The position numbers and the translations under genes are program-made. Below the pieces are notes generated by a model. The model was not told the DNA's origin, did no database searches, and saw only the letters and a list, made by a program, of their open reading frames with translations. Source: Chitinophaga sedimenti (GTDB lineage: Bacteria; Bacteroidota; Bacteroidia; Chitinophagales; Chitinophagaceae). Taken from it: a stretch of 64,000 bases of DNA. Shown here in pieces: positions 53,224 to 64,000 of the stretch (position 1 is the stretch's first letter; each line of letters begins with the position of its first letter). Location of the stretch: positions 2,108,001-2,172,000 of the forward strand of contig NZ_JAKUKA010000001.1 of assembly GCF_023156195.1 (NCBI RefSeq). Direction: 5' to 3'.

Positions 53224-53588
53224 TCATGTGTGCGCGGGCAGCAGCTTATCGATCGTGTAATATAACTGTTGCAGGGGAAAAGGCTTCTGAAGCACGGCAT
53301 CGGCGTAACATTCATCTATGGAGCGCAACGAATAACATTGCGCCGTAAACAGGATCACCGGAATTCTGCATCGGTCAATGTTAACCTTTATCTGCCTGCA
53401 GAGGTCGCGGCCGTCGTAGCACCCCAGCGCGATATCCATCAATAAAAGGTCGGGGTTGTGTTTGAGGAGGTATTGATTTAACATATACGGCTCCGCCAGC
53501 ATGATAACTTCCAGCCCCCTGCGCAGCAGCGCGATGGACAGCGATTCAAGGATGTCATGATTATCATCCAGATTAAAATTTTACGCAT
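53224..53588 (-). CDS. Stand-alone response regulator receiver (one frameshift)
   Basis: About 121 residues, a receiver with no output domain. Start ATG at 53588; restoring one C near 53571 gives MRKILILDDNHDILESLS with the acidic pair. The phospho-Asp is in PDLLLMDIALGCYDG, the Thr/Ser in VILFTAQC, and the Lys in VLQKPFP. No kinase is encoded nearby. A -7-like TACATTTG lies on the minus strand at 53642-53635. Divergent from the Crp/Fnr gene. Confidence 0.85.
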
Positions 53589-53739
53589 CGGGATGTGCAG
53601 AATTGGAGTGTTCGGAAAACGGTTGACAGCTACACAAATGTAAGGTAGGTCTTATTGCGCGTATCTTAAGCGGGCCGGACTTACAAAAAACATTTTACTT
53701 GATAAAAATGTACCTTCATGTAATATAGTGACACTTTTA

Positions 53740-54302
53740 ATGGAAATTGACCAGATTCTTGATAACATCTTTTGCATGCCCGATCCCTCCAGGCTTGCGC
53801 TCAAAAACTGCATTACAGAAGTCAGTTTTCCAAAGGGCCAGGTACTGATCAAAGCGAACCGGATAGAAAAGCACATCTATTTCCTGAAAAAGGAATAGCC
53901 CGTGCTTACGCAAACAGCGCGGGTAACGAGATTACCTTCTGGTTCGGCGACGAGGGCCAGGGGGTTATTTCCATGAGGAGTTACGTTGATAATAAAAAAG
54001 GGTATGAAGACGTACAGCTGCTCGAAGACAGTGACCTCTACAAATTAGACCTTGCCGACCTGAGGGCACTCTTCGAAGTAAACATCGATATCGCCAACTG
54101 GGGCCGGAAGTTCGTAGAACAGGAACTCATCAAAGTAGAAGAACGCCTCATCTCGCGACAGTTCAAAACCGCCCGCGAACGTTACCTCGACCTTCTCAAA
54201 GATCACCCCAACCTGCTCCAGCGCGTTCAACTGGGCCACATTGCTTCCTACCTGGGCATTACGCAGGTAAGCCTCAGCCGTATCCGCGCCGACATCCGCT
54301 AA
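53740..54302 (+). CDS. Crp/Fnr-family regulator (one frameshift)
   Basis: About 187 residues. Start ATG at 53740 (MEIDQILDNIFCMPD). cNMP-binding beta-roll: EVSFPKGQVLIKANRIEKHIYFLKKG, where one A is missing from the A run near 53890, then FWFGDEGQGVISMRSY. The C-terminal winged helix LGHIASYLGITQVSLSRIRADIR is well kept. The roll lacks the canonical RxS cAMP contact, as in many Bacteroidota members, so the ligand is uncertain. Confidence 0.88.
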
Positions 54303-54373
54303 CTGCTTTTTTATCAATTGTTAAATTCTATCCGCGTCCGAAAGCCGACCTTTGTGTAAAATTAAGGTTAGCT

Positions 54374-54700
54374 ATGAATTGGATTATTTTAATGGTGGCG
54401 GGCTTATTCGAAGTAGCATTCGCTTTCTGTTTGGGTAAAGCGAAAGTTACCACAGGCACAGCAATGTACGGCTGGTATGGCGGCTTTTTAATCGCCCTTA
54501 CCGTTAGCATGCTGCTGCTCATGAAAGCCACGCAAACGCTCCCAATAGGCACTGCTTACGCGGTATGGACAGGCATTGGCGCGGTTGGCACGGCGCTGCT
54601 GGGCATACTGGTTTTTAAGGAGCCGGCAACGTTTCTGAGGTTATTGTTCCTGTTTACGTTGATCGGATCTATTGTTGGGTTAAAGGCGGTTTCGCATTAG
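54374..54700 (+). CDS. sugE: SMR-family exporter, SugE/Gdx type
   Basis: Intact, 108 residues, four membrane spans. The conserved Glu13 sits in VAGLFEVAFAFCLGKA, and the IGTAYAVWTGIGAVGTALLG signature marks the SugE/Gdx branch rather than EmrE. Family members export guanidinium or quaternary ammonium ions as antiporters. It starts 71 bp after the Crp/Fnr gene. No guanidine riboswitch was seen in that gap. Confidence 0.9.
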   Translation: MNWIILMVAGLFEVAFAFCLGKAKVTTGTAMYGWYGGFLIALTVSMLLLMKATQTLPIGTAYAVWTGIGAVGTALLGILVFKEPATFLRLLFLFTLIGSIVGLKAVSH

Positions 54701-54806
54701 GATATAGCAATCGGCGGGCGTCATTATGTGCTGACGCCCACAACCCCACTTGCACCAACCAACCTTTTTACGGATATTGCCCCCGAAACAATTCCACGGA
54801 TAACCC

Positions 54807-57050
54807 ATGATACGCTTCCTCCTGCTATGCCTCCTCTCTTTCACCACGATCCCGACCATCGCCCAACGCGTATACCTGCCCTGTAAAAACACCAACGACT
54901 CCGCGGCGATAAAAGCCCCGGCAAAACAACTGCTCGGACAAATCGGCGACCATCCCGCACGCACCAGCCTGCGCGCACTGGCCGGACAGTATAACGAAAG
55001 TCTCGAAAGTCTCGAGCAGCTGCGTGCAAACTTCGCAAAGGAAAAAGGACTGCGTACAGACGATGCCGCCGGTTACCTGAACATCTTCGAGATCTACAAC
55101 CATATCAAAATCATGCAGGCAGATGGCGATAGCCGGTCAGACCTTGCCTTGTTTAACTGGTCGTTTCCGATTGTGATGGCTAACTTTACAGGCGAGGCAC
55201 TGCAACTGGCCACAGCCCCTTACCAGCAAACGGTGGCCGACCTGGAAAAAGAATGGAAAAATGAACAGGAAAAGATTTGTGCGCTGAAGAGCGATTCCGT
55301 ACCCCTGGCCATGGCCATCAGCTTTTGCGAGGCTTATACTAAACAAGTCGTGTACAAACCCTTCCTGGCTGCCGGCAAAAACCTGCTGCGCATGCTGGAT
55401 AACAATAACTTCATTATCCTGGACAGTGTGATGATCACCATGCGCGATGGGGAAAAACTGGCGGCGGTGATTGTCCGGAGTAAAGAGGATACTGCGCCCC
55501 GTCCGGTGATCCTGAAAGCCAATATTTATGCCTCCACGGACCAGGTGCAACAACTAAAGGAGATCGTGGCGAACGGTTATGCTGCCATGATGTTGAACAC
55601 CCGCGGCAAGTACGTAAGCTCGGCCGATATAGAGCCCTGGGAACACGACGCAAAGGACATTTACGATGCGCTCGACTGGCTCAGCAAACAATCCTGGTGC
55701 AACGGCAAAGTGGGCATGTACGGCGGCAGCTACGTAGGCTTCACGCAATGGGCTGCGGCGAAATATATGCACCCGGTACTTAAAACAATCGTACCGCAGG
55801 TTGCCGCCGCTCCGGGGATCGACTTCCCCCTGTACAACGGTGTTTACTCCACCTACATGCTGCGCTGGCTGCGCAACGTCACCAACAACCGTTTAACCGA
55901 CTGGCCCGACTTTTTTAACACTGCTTACTGGAACAGTGTATTCGGCAAATGGTACAGCTCCGGCACAGCCTTCGAAAAACTCGACAGCATCGATGGCCGG
56001 CCCGGCAAGGTATTCCAGCGGTGGGTGCAACATCCCTCCTACGACGCCTACTGGCAAAGTATGATCCCCTACGGGCAGGAATTCGCAAAAATCAATATCC
56101 CTGTATTAACGATTGCAGGCTATTTTGATGGCGAACAACCGTGCAGTTTGTACTATGTAAAAGAACATTACAAATGGCTCCCGGATGCCAATCATTATTT
56201 ACTGATCGGCCCCTACGACCATACCGGCGCGCAGGGCACGCCTTCGCCGCAGATTGCTGGGTACAAAATAGACGAAGCAGCTAAAATCGATATCAACCAG
56301 CTCGTGTTCGATTGGTTCGATTATACCCTGAAAGACAAGGCCCGCCCCACTATACTAAAAGATAAGATCAATTACCAGCTGATGGGCAAAAATACCTGGC
56401 AACATCGTCCTAGTTTATCGACTACCAGTAATGACACGCTTACATTCTTCCTTTCGGGCAAAAAGAAAGGCCGCTTCCGGGAACTGGCAACGACCCCACA
56501 AAACAATGCCGCTTCGCAGCAAGTCTCTTTCTCGCGGCGGGAACAACCGAAAGCCGATACGTCATCGGCTTATAGCATGATCTCCGACTCCCTTACCTGG
56601 ACCACCGGCATATACTATTTATCCGCGCCCACCACGGAAGACTTTAACATCACCGGCGCTTTTACAGCACAACTGTCCGTCATCATCAATAAAAAAGATG
56701 TGGATGTAGCCATATCACTGTACCAGCAACAACCCGACGGCAAATTCTTCCCGCTCGCCGGCGCCATGCAGCGGGGCAGTTACGCGAAGGACCGTAGCCA
56801 GCGCATGTTACTGCAACCTGGTGTGCCGCAGACGATACCGGTAACAGGCTTCTTTACCAGCAAATACATCCAAAAGGGCAGCCGGCTGGTCATAGCGGTA
56901 GACGTTGTAAAAGGTCAACACGCAGAGATTAATTACGGCACAGGTAAACCCGTCGCTACGGAGACCATGGCGGATGCAAAAGAACCGCTATTGATACAAT
57001 GGCTTGGCGCCAGTAAGATCCGGATACCGGTGGAAAAACCGGGACGTTAA
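54807..57050 (+). CDS. CocE/NonD-family (X-Pro peptidase S15-like) hydrolase
   Basis: Intact, 747 residues. Signal peptide (TTIPTIAQ). An unusual N-terminal helical region (about 25-195) precedes the S15 alpha/beta hydrolase: DSVMITMRDGEKLAAVIVRS, RGKYVSS, nucleophile elbow MYGGSYVGFTQW (Ser308), Asp in AGYFDGEQP and His in GPYDHTGA. A C-terminal jelly roll (ITGAFTAQLSVIINKKDVDVAISLYQ, GSRLVIAVD) is typical of CocE/glutaryl-7-ACA acylases. Secreted acyl/peptidyl hydrolase; substrate unknown. It is a single-gene unit. Confidence 0.92.
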   Translation: MIRFLLLCLLSFTTIPTIAQRVYLPCKNTNDSAAIKAPAKQLLGQIGDHPARTSLRALAGQYNESLESLEQLRANFAKEKGLRTDDAAGYLNIFEIYNHIKIMQADGDSRSDLALFNWSFPIVMANFTGEALQLATAPYQQTVADLEKEWKNEQEKICALKSDSVPLAMAISFCEAYTKQVVYKPFLAAGKNLLRMLDNNNFIILDSVMITMRDGEKLAAVIVRSKEDTAPRPVILKANIYASTDQVQQLKEIVANGYAAMMLNTRGKYVSSADIEPWEHDAKDIYDALDWLSKQSWCNGKVGMYGGSYVGFTQWAAAKYMHPVLKTIVPQVAAAPGIDFPLYNGVYSTYMLRWLRNVTNNRLTDWPDFFNTAYWNSVFGKWYSSGTAFEKLDSIDGRPGKVFQRWVQHPSYDAYWQSMIPYGQEFAKINIPVLTIAGYFDGEQPCSLYYVKEHYKWLPDANHYLLIGPYDHTGAQGTPSPQIAGYKIDEAAKIDINQLVFDWFDYTLKDKARPTILKDKINYQLMGKNTWQHRPSLSTTSNDTLTFFLSGKKKGRFRELATTPQNNAASQQVSFSRREQPKADTSSAYSMISDSLTWTTGIYYLSAPTTEDFNITGAFTAQLSVIINKKDVDVAISLYQQQPDGKFFPLAGAMQRGSYAKDRSQRMLLQPGVPQTIPVTGFFTSKYIQKGSRLVIAVDVVKGQHAEINYGTGKPVATETMADAKEPLLIQWLGASKIRIPVEKPGR

Positions 57051-57303
57051 GCTACCGGCCGGATGGTTCGACAGCGATCGCCTCCGGAAACCGCTTCCGC
57101 TTAATCGATAATGCTCCAAAACCCAATACTGTACTGCATATCAGCAGGATGGTACATGACAGTATTCCGCCCGCATCTTCCTAAATTAAGCTACCAAATC
57201 TATAACACGTTATAAAAACGCCCCGTCCCGGACACACCCGGAACGGGACCAGGAAGAGCATTGCCCTGCACGATTAAAAATCATCACGTTATTATTTAAT
57301 TCC
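57051..57303. other. Intergenic region with a hairpin
   Basis: 253 bp, the longest gap in the window. It holds a 6-bp GC stem (57225-57230 with 57244-57249, 13-nt loop) and AT-rich sequence before the PL1 start, which presumably contains its promoter. No exact TAnnTTTG box was found, and no gene is seen. Confidence 0.4.
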
Positions 57304-60300
57304 ATGGAAAAATTGTACAAATTCAGGCAGCGATACCTGCCGCTATTAACACTCGTCTTTGCTACGCTATCCGCCATACCGCTCAAAGCCCAAACACTGG
57401 CTTTCCCCGGTGCCGAAGGTTTTGGCAGGTTTGCCACCGGCGGACGAACCGGTACGGTGTACCACGTGACCAACCTGAACGACGCCGGTGCCGGCTCGCT
57501 GCGCGACGCGGTGAGAGCGCGCCGAACAGGATCGTGGTATTCGATGTGGCCGGGGTCATCCGGATCACCTCCCGTATCGTGGTAGCGCGTAATATTTATA
57601 TTGCGGGACAAACAGCACCCGGTGAAGGCATTACGGTATACGGCAATGGCTGGAGCTTCTCCGGGGCCGATAACACCATTTGCCGGTACATGCGCATCCG
57701 CATGGGTATCGTCGGCGACGCCGGCAAAGACGCCAATGGTCTGGCCGATGGGCAAAACATCATCTTCGACCATTGTTCCATATCCTGGGGCAGGGACGAA
57801 ACATTTTCCATCAACGCGGCCACAGCTAAAAACATTACGATACAGAACAGTATTATGTCGCAGGGACTGCTCACCCACTCTGCCGGCGGTTTAATGCAGG
57901 TAGATAGTGTGACGCTGTACCGGAACCTGTATGCAGACAACAGCACCCGCAATAACAAGATCAAAGGCATCAACCAGTATGTGAACAATATCGTTTACAA
58001 CTGGAAAGACGGGGCATACATCATGGGGGTGAATCGGAAGGCCACTCTTACGCCAATGCGGTCAACAATGTTTTTATACAGGGGCCGGCGAAAGGTGTAG
58101 CGCCTTTCAATCTCGGTAACATGAATTATCATATTTATGCATCCGGAAACATCCATGACAACAACCGCGATGGTGTGTTTAATCCGTATGTTATTCCACC
58201 CAACGAATATGTAGGGCCACCTGACTTTCAGAGCAGTCCTTATCCCTATCCCGTCCTGCCTACGGCGCCCGCAAACGAATTAGTAAACATCCTGCTGCCG
58301 GTGGTAGGCGCCAGTTTGCCTTACCGCGATTACGCCGATTACTATGTGGTAAATGAAGTAAAGTCTTTTGGCAAAAAAGGAGAATTCATTGCCAATGAAA
58401 ACATCCTTCCCTTTGGCGCACCCAACACGGAGTCTCTGGACCGGCAACACCCGCATCGACACTGACAACGATGGTATGCCGGATGCATGGGAAAGAGCCA
58501 ACGGCACTAATCCTGCAGTGGACGATGCCATGGTGATCAGTAGCTCCGGTTATACAAATATTGAACGTTACGTCAACAGCATTACGATTGATAACTCGCA
58601 GCCTTACCTGCGCGCGCCAATGAAACTGAAACAGGACTCCGCCACGCAAAACACCGTGTACATTTCCTGGCTCGATTATACGGAGCAGGAGCAGGGATAC
58701 GTGGTAGAACGTATGGTGAATGGTGTATGGCAGCAAACCGGCACTACGGGCATCAACGAAAACTACTTCGCCGTTACCGGCCTGCAACCGGAAGAAACCG
58801 ATACCTTCCGCGTGAAAGCATTTAATGCGGCCGGCGCATCGGGTTACTCCAATGAATTTATCGCCAAAGCGAAACCGGTGGAAGTACCGGTATTAAACCC
58901 GGCTACATTTGCGGCTGCCTTAACCTGGACGGGCGCCGTCAGCCAGGAATGGGACCTTACGACGAAGAACTGGCGCGATAGTGCCAATACCCCGCTGTCG
59001 TTTACAGACAGCAGCAGTGTGGCCTTTAACGGCGCAGGCAGCACCATTCACGTGGCGGCACCCGTGGCTGCGGGTGATGTGTTGGTGAACAGCGATGCCG
59101 ATTACAGTTTCTCCGGCGAGGGTTACATCACCGGCACAAAGTCGGTGAACAAGTCGGGCAGCGGCGTACTGTCACTGCTGACGAAGAACACCTACACCGG
59201 TGCTACCGTACTACATAGCGGCGCCATCGAACTTAATACCCTCGCAAACGGTGGCGCCGCAAGCGCTATCGGCGCATCGGCGAATTACGGCTTTAACTGG
59301 GTGTGGAAAGGCGGCAGCTGGTTGTATACCGGCCCAAGCGTAGCTACCGACAGGCACGCCGTAATCGACAACAGCACCGGGTTCAATGTCAGCAATCCAG
59401 CCAGTACCGTAACGTTTAACGGCATCCTGTCAGGCGATGGCGGCCTTATTAAAGCGGGACCGGGAAAACTGATTCTGAAGATGGCCAACCCTTATGCCGG
59501 CGAAACCGTGGTGACGGGCGGTATCCGGAAGTGAATCCACTCAGCAGCGCTACGCTTGAAGGCAATATCATCGACAATAACCGGGGCATTGGCACTTCCA
59601 ATATCCTTCGTTTGCATAACGGCATCTACCGCACCGCGAACGGCAGCAACAGCGTGTATGAAAACTACCCGCTGCAATTGTATGTGGACGACAGCACCGT
59701 CAACGGTTTTGAACCTTACCGGCTGGCCAACCTGTCGATGACGGTACACGGCGGTGGTACACTGAACTACACCATTCCTTACCTGCGTGAAATTATCCAG
59801 GGCGACTGGAGCGATTTTACCGGTACGCTAGTGGCCTATGGCATCAATACAGAAGAAGCTTACAGCCTACTGGCCCTCGATAACAATACCGGCTTCCCGA
59901 ACAACCGGGTCGTTACCACCGGCAATACTAAAATTGCGGCTTACAGTAATGAACAGGTGTTTGCGATCGGCGGCTTATCCGGTAATGCAGGCACTTTCCT
60001 CTCCTGCGGCGGCACAAAAACGCCGAGCTTCGGCAATGGTATTACCACTTATATTGTAGGCGGCGCCGGCACCGATGAAACCTTTAATGGCATCATCAAC
60101 AACCACCTTTATGGCTATGCTTCCGAAGGCAGCGGCACCACAACGATCATCAAAACAGGCGCGGGATTATGGCGGCTGAATGCCAACAACTCCTACGCAG
60201 GTCCTACGACCATTGAAGAGGGAAAAATGATCTTCAACGGCAACAACACCGGCATCGGTAAAATCACTGTACAGGAAGGCGCGATACTCGCAGGTAAAGG

Positions 60301-63300
60301 ATCCGTGGCCGCCGCGGTGGCGGTAGCCGGCATACTGGAACCGGGCGACAGCTCCATCGGTACTTTCACCCTGAAAGATAACCTTACGCTGGAGGCGACG
60401 GCGATCACAAGCATCGATATCGACAAAACAAATAACACCTCGGATGTGGTGAACATTGCGAAAGACGCGACCTATGGCGGCACGCTGAAACTCAATGTCA
60501 CAGGCACACCCGCTTCGGGCGACAAATTCAAAATATTCAATGTTACCGGTGCGGTACAGGGCACGATCACACAGTTTGATCCTGCCGTACCCGGCCCCGG
60601 ATTATTGTGGGTGTTTAAACCTGCCCTCGGCGAGCTGGCGGTGCAAAGCCCCAACTTTGTAGAAGCGCCTTCGAACCTCAGCTTACATGCACCGGTAGCG
60701 CCTGCGGGCACACCCAGCATGATTAGTTGCAGTTGGGCAGATAACTCCGGTAACGAAGATTATTTCATCCTTGAAAGAAGTATTGATAATGTCACTTTTA
60801 CTGACATTGCCCACCCGGCCGCCAATGCCACTTCGTTTAACGATGGGGGCTGCAGGCCGGCGTAAAATACTACTACCGAATTAAAGCCTGTAGCGCCCTC
60901 AGCGAATCGGCGTACAGTGCGGTGGCCTCTGTGACCACACCCGCCGCAGGCACCCTCCCTTCGGCAACAAACACCCCATCGCCGTTAAATGGTGCAGGCA
61001 ATGTTATGCTGAATAGCACACTCGCCTTCAGCTGGAATGGCAACTATGCCGATACCTATGAAGTATACCTCGGCACCGATAGCAACAACCTGGTAAAACT
61101 CGCCGATGTCCCCGCGGCTAACGCCACTTTTACACCGGCTGACCTGGAGCCCAATACAACCTACTACTGGCGCATCGATGCGAAGAACAGCAATGGCGCC
61201 ACCACCGGCACCGCCTGGAGTTTCCGTACCGCCAACATTCCTAAAACAGTAGCGGGCGACTATCGTTCGGCTGCCAGTGGCAACTGGGGCACCTCCTCCG
61301 TGGCCACCGCCATTTGGGAAACCTACGATGGCACTAACTGGAACAGCACGGCGACACCACCATCCGGCGCCGCACCAACGGTGACGATCAGAACAGGCCA
61401 TACCGTATCGCTGAACGCAACGACTGCGGTAAACAACCTGGTGATAGAAAGCAGCGGCGCCTTGATTTCCGGTACGAGCGATGGCGGCAGCGGCACACCC
61501 GCCGCCGGGAACCTCCGCGTGATCAGCAGCATCAACAACTTCGGTACCGTGGGCTCCAGCGCTACTTCGGCCAACCGCGTCAACTTCGAAGGATACCGCG
61601 CGAATGGCAACATTTACCTGACCGGCACCAACACCTTCTACCTGAATACCTTTACCGTTAACGGGCAGGCGAAAACAGTAGAAGTAGTAATAGATGCCAA
61701 CCTGAACCTCGCCAGTTACCTGCGCGCCAATTATTCCACCGCCACTACCCTGCCCTGGACCGCCGATTCGCAGAATGATGATAACATCACGATCACGATC
61801 AATGAAGGCAAAACCGTGACGATGGGCAGCTCCGGCTACTTGCAGGCAGGCAGCAGTCCAACCACCAACACGATCGGTGAATACGGCAATTATACCTTTA
61901 ACATCAACGGTACGCTGGACATGCGTGCTACCGGCACTTCCTGTGTAGTAGGCCATGCCACGCTGGCGAATACCACTACCATTAATGTAAATGGCAGGTG
62001 GTTGATGGGCAATGCCATTCGTTTTATCACGTCAGCCGCTACCCCCACCGTGGGTAAAGTAGTGCTCAACATCGGCGACCAGGGTATTGCGGATGCGGGG
62101 ATGAGAACGATCGGCTCCAGCAATACCGCGACCAATATCGTGGCGACCAACAGCAACTTTGCACAACCCGTTTTCTTCAATATTGAAGGAAGTGGCCAAT
62201 TGAAAACAAGGGTCGCCAACAGTACGGTAACGTACCAGGTGGGCGCGGGGAACGTGTATAGCCCGGTTAGATTAACCAATGCGGGCACCGCCGATGTGAT
62301 TGGCGTAGGGGTAAAAGCAGCCGTTGACTTACCGGTGACAGACAGCAGCAGGATCGTGAACAGACAATACAGCATTACGCCGGCAACAGCAGGCGTCACC
62401 AATCTTACCGCCGCATTCGGCTGGTTGCCTGTTAGTCAGGCCACTAACTTCAGTATGGCGGGTACACTGGTACAGGGGCGCTACGACAATAACAGCTGGA
62501 CAGAATCCTCCGCTACCATTTCGGGAGCAGGTACGCTGGCCAGTCCATACTACGCCACCGCGGCAGGGCATACCGCCTTCGGCAGCTTTGTAGTAGGCCA
62601 ATCCGGCGCGGTGAAAGATATAGAACCACCTGTGGCTAAAGCAAAAGACGTAACGGTTACGCTGGGGCTGGACGGCACCGCGTCCATTACCGCAGAACAA
62701 GTAAACGATGGTTCATCCGACAACAGCGGACAATTTACACTGGCCGTTACTCCGTCGCAGTTCACAATGGCTAATGTAGATACCGTTACCCTAACGGTGA
62801 CAGATGCCACGGGCAATACCGCGATCGCGAAAGCCCCGGTTACCGTGAATAAACGGACCGCAACGATCAGGTACAGCGGCGACAGCACCGGACAATATTC
62901 CCATCAGCAGGCGCTGGCTGCAATACTTACCGATAAAGAAACCGGCACCGTACTACCCGGCAAAACCATTCATTTCGACCTGGGCAACCAGGCCGTTCCT
63001 GCGATGACGGATGCCAGCGGCAAAGCGGCGGCAAGCCTTGCGATTAACCAGGCGCCGGGTGCTTATATCCTGAAGCCGGTATTCGACGGCGATGCATTGT
63101 TCCTTACCGCTGCCGACAGTACCGCGTTCACTATTCTGCCTGAAGATGCAAGAATACACTATACGGGCAGCACGTTCGCCAGCACAGGTACCGTTACCTT
63201 AAGCGCAACCGTCCGCGACTTTACACCGGGCGGTGATATAGCAAATGCCACCGTTACCTTTATTGACCGTACGACCAACACTGCGATCGCTACCGTGCCG

Positions 63301-64000
63301 GTTACACCAGCGGGTACCGCGACCTACAACTGGCCGGTGAACCTGGGCGCAGCAAGTGCGAAAGAATTCACGATTGGAATGATAGCAGGCGGTTACTACC
63401 AGCGTAACGCATCGGAAGAAAACACGATCGTTACCGTAGCGCAGTCCGTGAATGGCCTCGTGAGCGGCGGCGGTTACCTTGTTCTGAACCGTGCTGCGGG
63501 CACCAAAGCCGGCGATGCAGGCAGCACCAACAACTTTGGCTTCCATGTGAAATACAACACCCGCAGCAGAAGCCTCGAAGGCAGCTTTAATACGATTATC
63601 CGCAAAACGGAAGCGAACGGATTACGCGTGTACCAGGTGAAAGGCAACACGCCTACCCTGTTAACGGCCACCCCGGCCTTTGGCCCGATACCGGCGAAAT
63701 CGCTCTTTACCGGCAAGGCGAGCATCCATGACATCACCAACCCGGCGGCCCCGGTATTGGTAGAGGATAACGCCATTATGTTCGTGGAAATGAGCGATCG
63801 CGGTACAAGCGGCGACGCCATTGCGCTATCGGTACGGAACAGGTACGGGAGCTTATGGTTTGCGAGCAACTGGTACGCCATCCTGAATGTAGAACAGGCA
63901 CTCGCCGGCGGCAATGTAAGTGTGAACAGCAAACTTCCGTTACTGCTGGCAACATTGTCCGTAATTCCAGAGCAAACTGCTGTCAGCGGACAACTGAGCG
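57304..64000 (+). CDS. Giant secreted PL1 pectate-lyase-like multidomain protein (five frameshifts, 3' end outside window)
   Basis: More than 2230 residues, still open at base 64000. Signal peptide (SAIPLKAQ), then the PL1 parallel beta-helix: [72 protein letters not shown] and [15 protein letters not shown]. Next, the Ca-binding [12 protein letters not shown], an FN3 domain ([16 protein letters not shown]), three autotransporter-type repeats ([54 protein letters not shown]), two more FN3 domains and Ig-like blocks ([19 protein letters not shown]). Breaks: near 57510, 58035, 59530 and 60846 (missing bases) and near 58430 (one extra). From 60862 the frame runs 1046 codons without a stop. Pectate or rhamnogalacturonan substrate inferred from PL1. 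Confidence 0.88.

Noticed and set aside
54303..54373. Guanidine riboswitch before the SMR gene
   Set aside because: The gap is only 71 bp, and no conserved guanidine-I, -II or -III motif was seen.
60985..63932. Several long minus-strand open frames
   Set aside because: They mirror the uninterrupted plus-strand PL1 protein frame and have no recognisable domains.
1..64000. CRISPR arrays, tRNA, rRNA, IS elements
   Set aside because: No regularly spaced repeats, cloverleaf, rRNA-like stretch or transposase-like protein was found on inspection.

Overview
This window looks like a chromosomal segment of a Bacteroidota bacterium of the Chitinophaga type. It holds three SusC/SusD outer-membrane uptake pairs, a hybrid two-component regulator, two ECF-sigma/FecR pairs driving SusC proteins with an N-terminal STN domain, many lipoproteins, -7 boxes of the Bacteroidota form TAnnTTTG, and few Shine-Dalgarno sequences. 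GC content is moderate to high and coding is dense. No gap exceeds about 255 bp, and I saw no rRNA, tRNA, CRISPR array, insertion sequence or prophage gene.

Layout. (1) 1-19.0 kb is a glycan utilisation region. On the plus strand are the end of a GH43 enzyme and a GH43-like/GH51 arabinofuranosidase. On the minus strand, in transcription order, are a sialidase-fold protein, a hybrid two-component sensor/regulator (HTCS), SusC, SusD, a GH30 enzyme and a GH35 beta-galactosidase, followed by a Tet-type MFS exporter. The enzyme set fits a galactan or arabinogalactan/pectin side-chain substrate. A direct repeat 33 bp apart upstream of susC is a candidate HTCS operator. (2) 19.1-24.8 kb holds a divergent SDR/HxlR pair, a lipoprotein/M64 peptidase pair, a GNAT/AAA-ATPase pair and an alpha/beta hydrolase. 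(3) 24.9-36.0 kb, minus strand: ECF sigma, FecR, SusC (STN type), SusD, DUF4843 lipoprotein, PKD-like lipoprotein and a TlpA-like thioredoxin, with no carbohydrate enzyme. (4) 36.2-42.2 kb holds small secreted proteins, a PHB-depolymerase-like esterase, an AraC regulator, a DoxX protein and an MscS channel. (5) 42.4-51.2 kb, plus strand: a second ECF sigma/FecR/SusC/SusD locus with an HEFGH metalloprotease-like lipoprotein and a DUF1349 protein. (6) 51.2-57.0 kb holds a thioredoxin, a CPA1 antiporter, an orphan receiver protein, a Crp/Fnr regulator, an SMR exporter and a CocE/NonD hydrolase. (7) 57.3 kb to the end holds a giant secreted PL1 pectate-lyase-like protein with Ca-binding, FN3 and autotransporter-type repeats. 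It is still open at the window edge.

Key caveat: roughly forty single-base indels break otherwise intact genes, on average one per 1.6 kb. They hit housekeeping and accessory genes alike. Most are missing bases, and many lie in homopolymers, where one added or removed base restores the family sequence. I read this as assembly or sequencing error, not gene decay, so each such locus is reported as one gene with its breakpoints noted. Coordinates of start and stop are as in the raw sequence, and lengths in residues are approximate for these genes.
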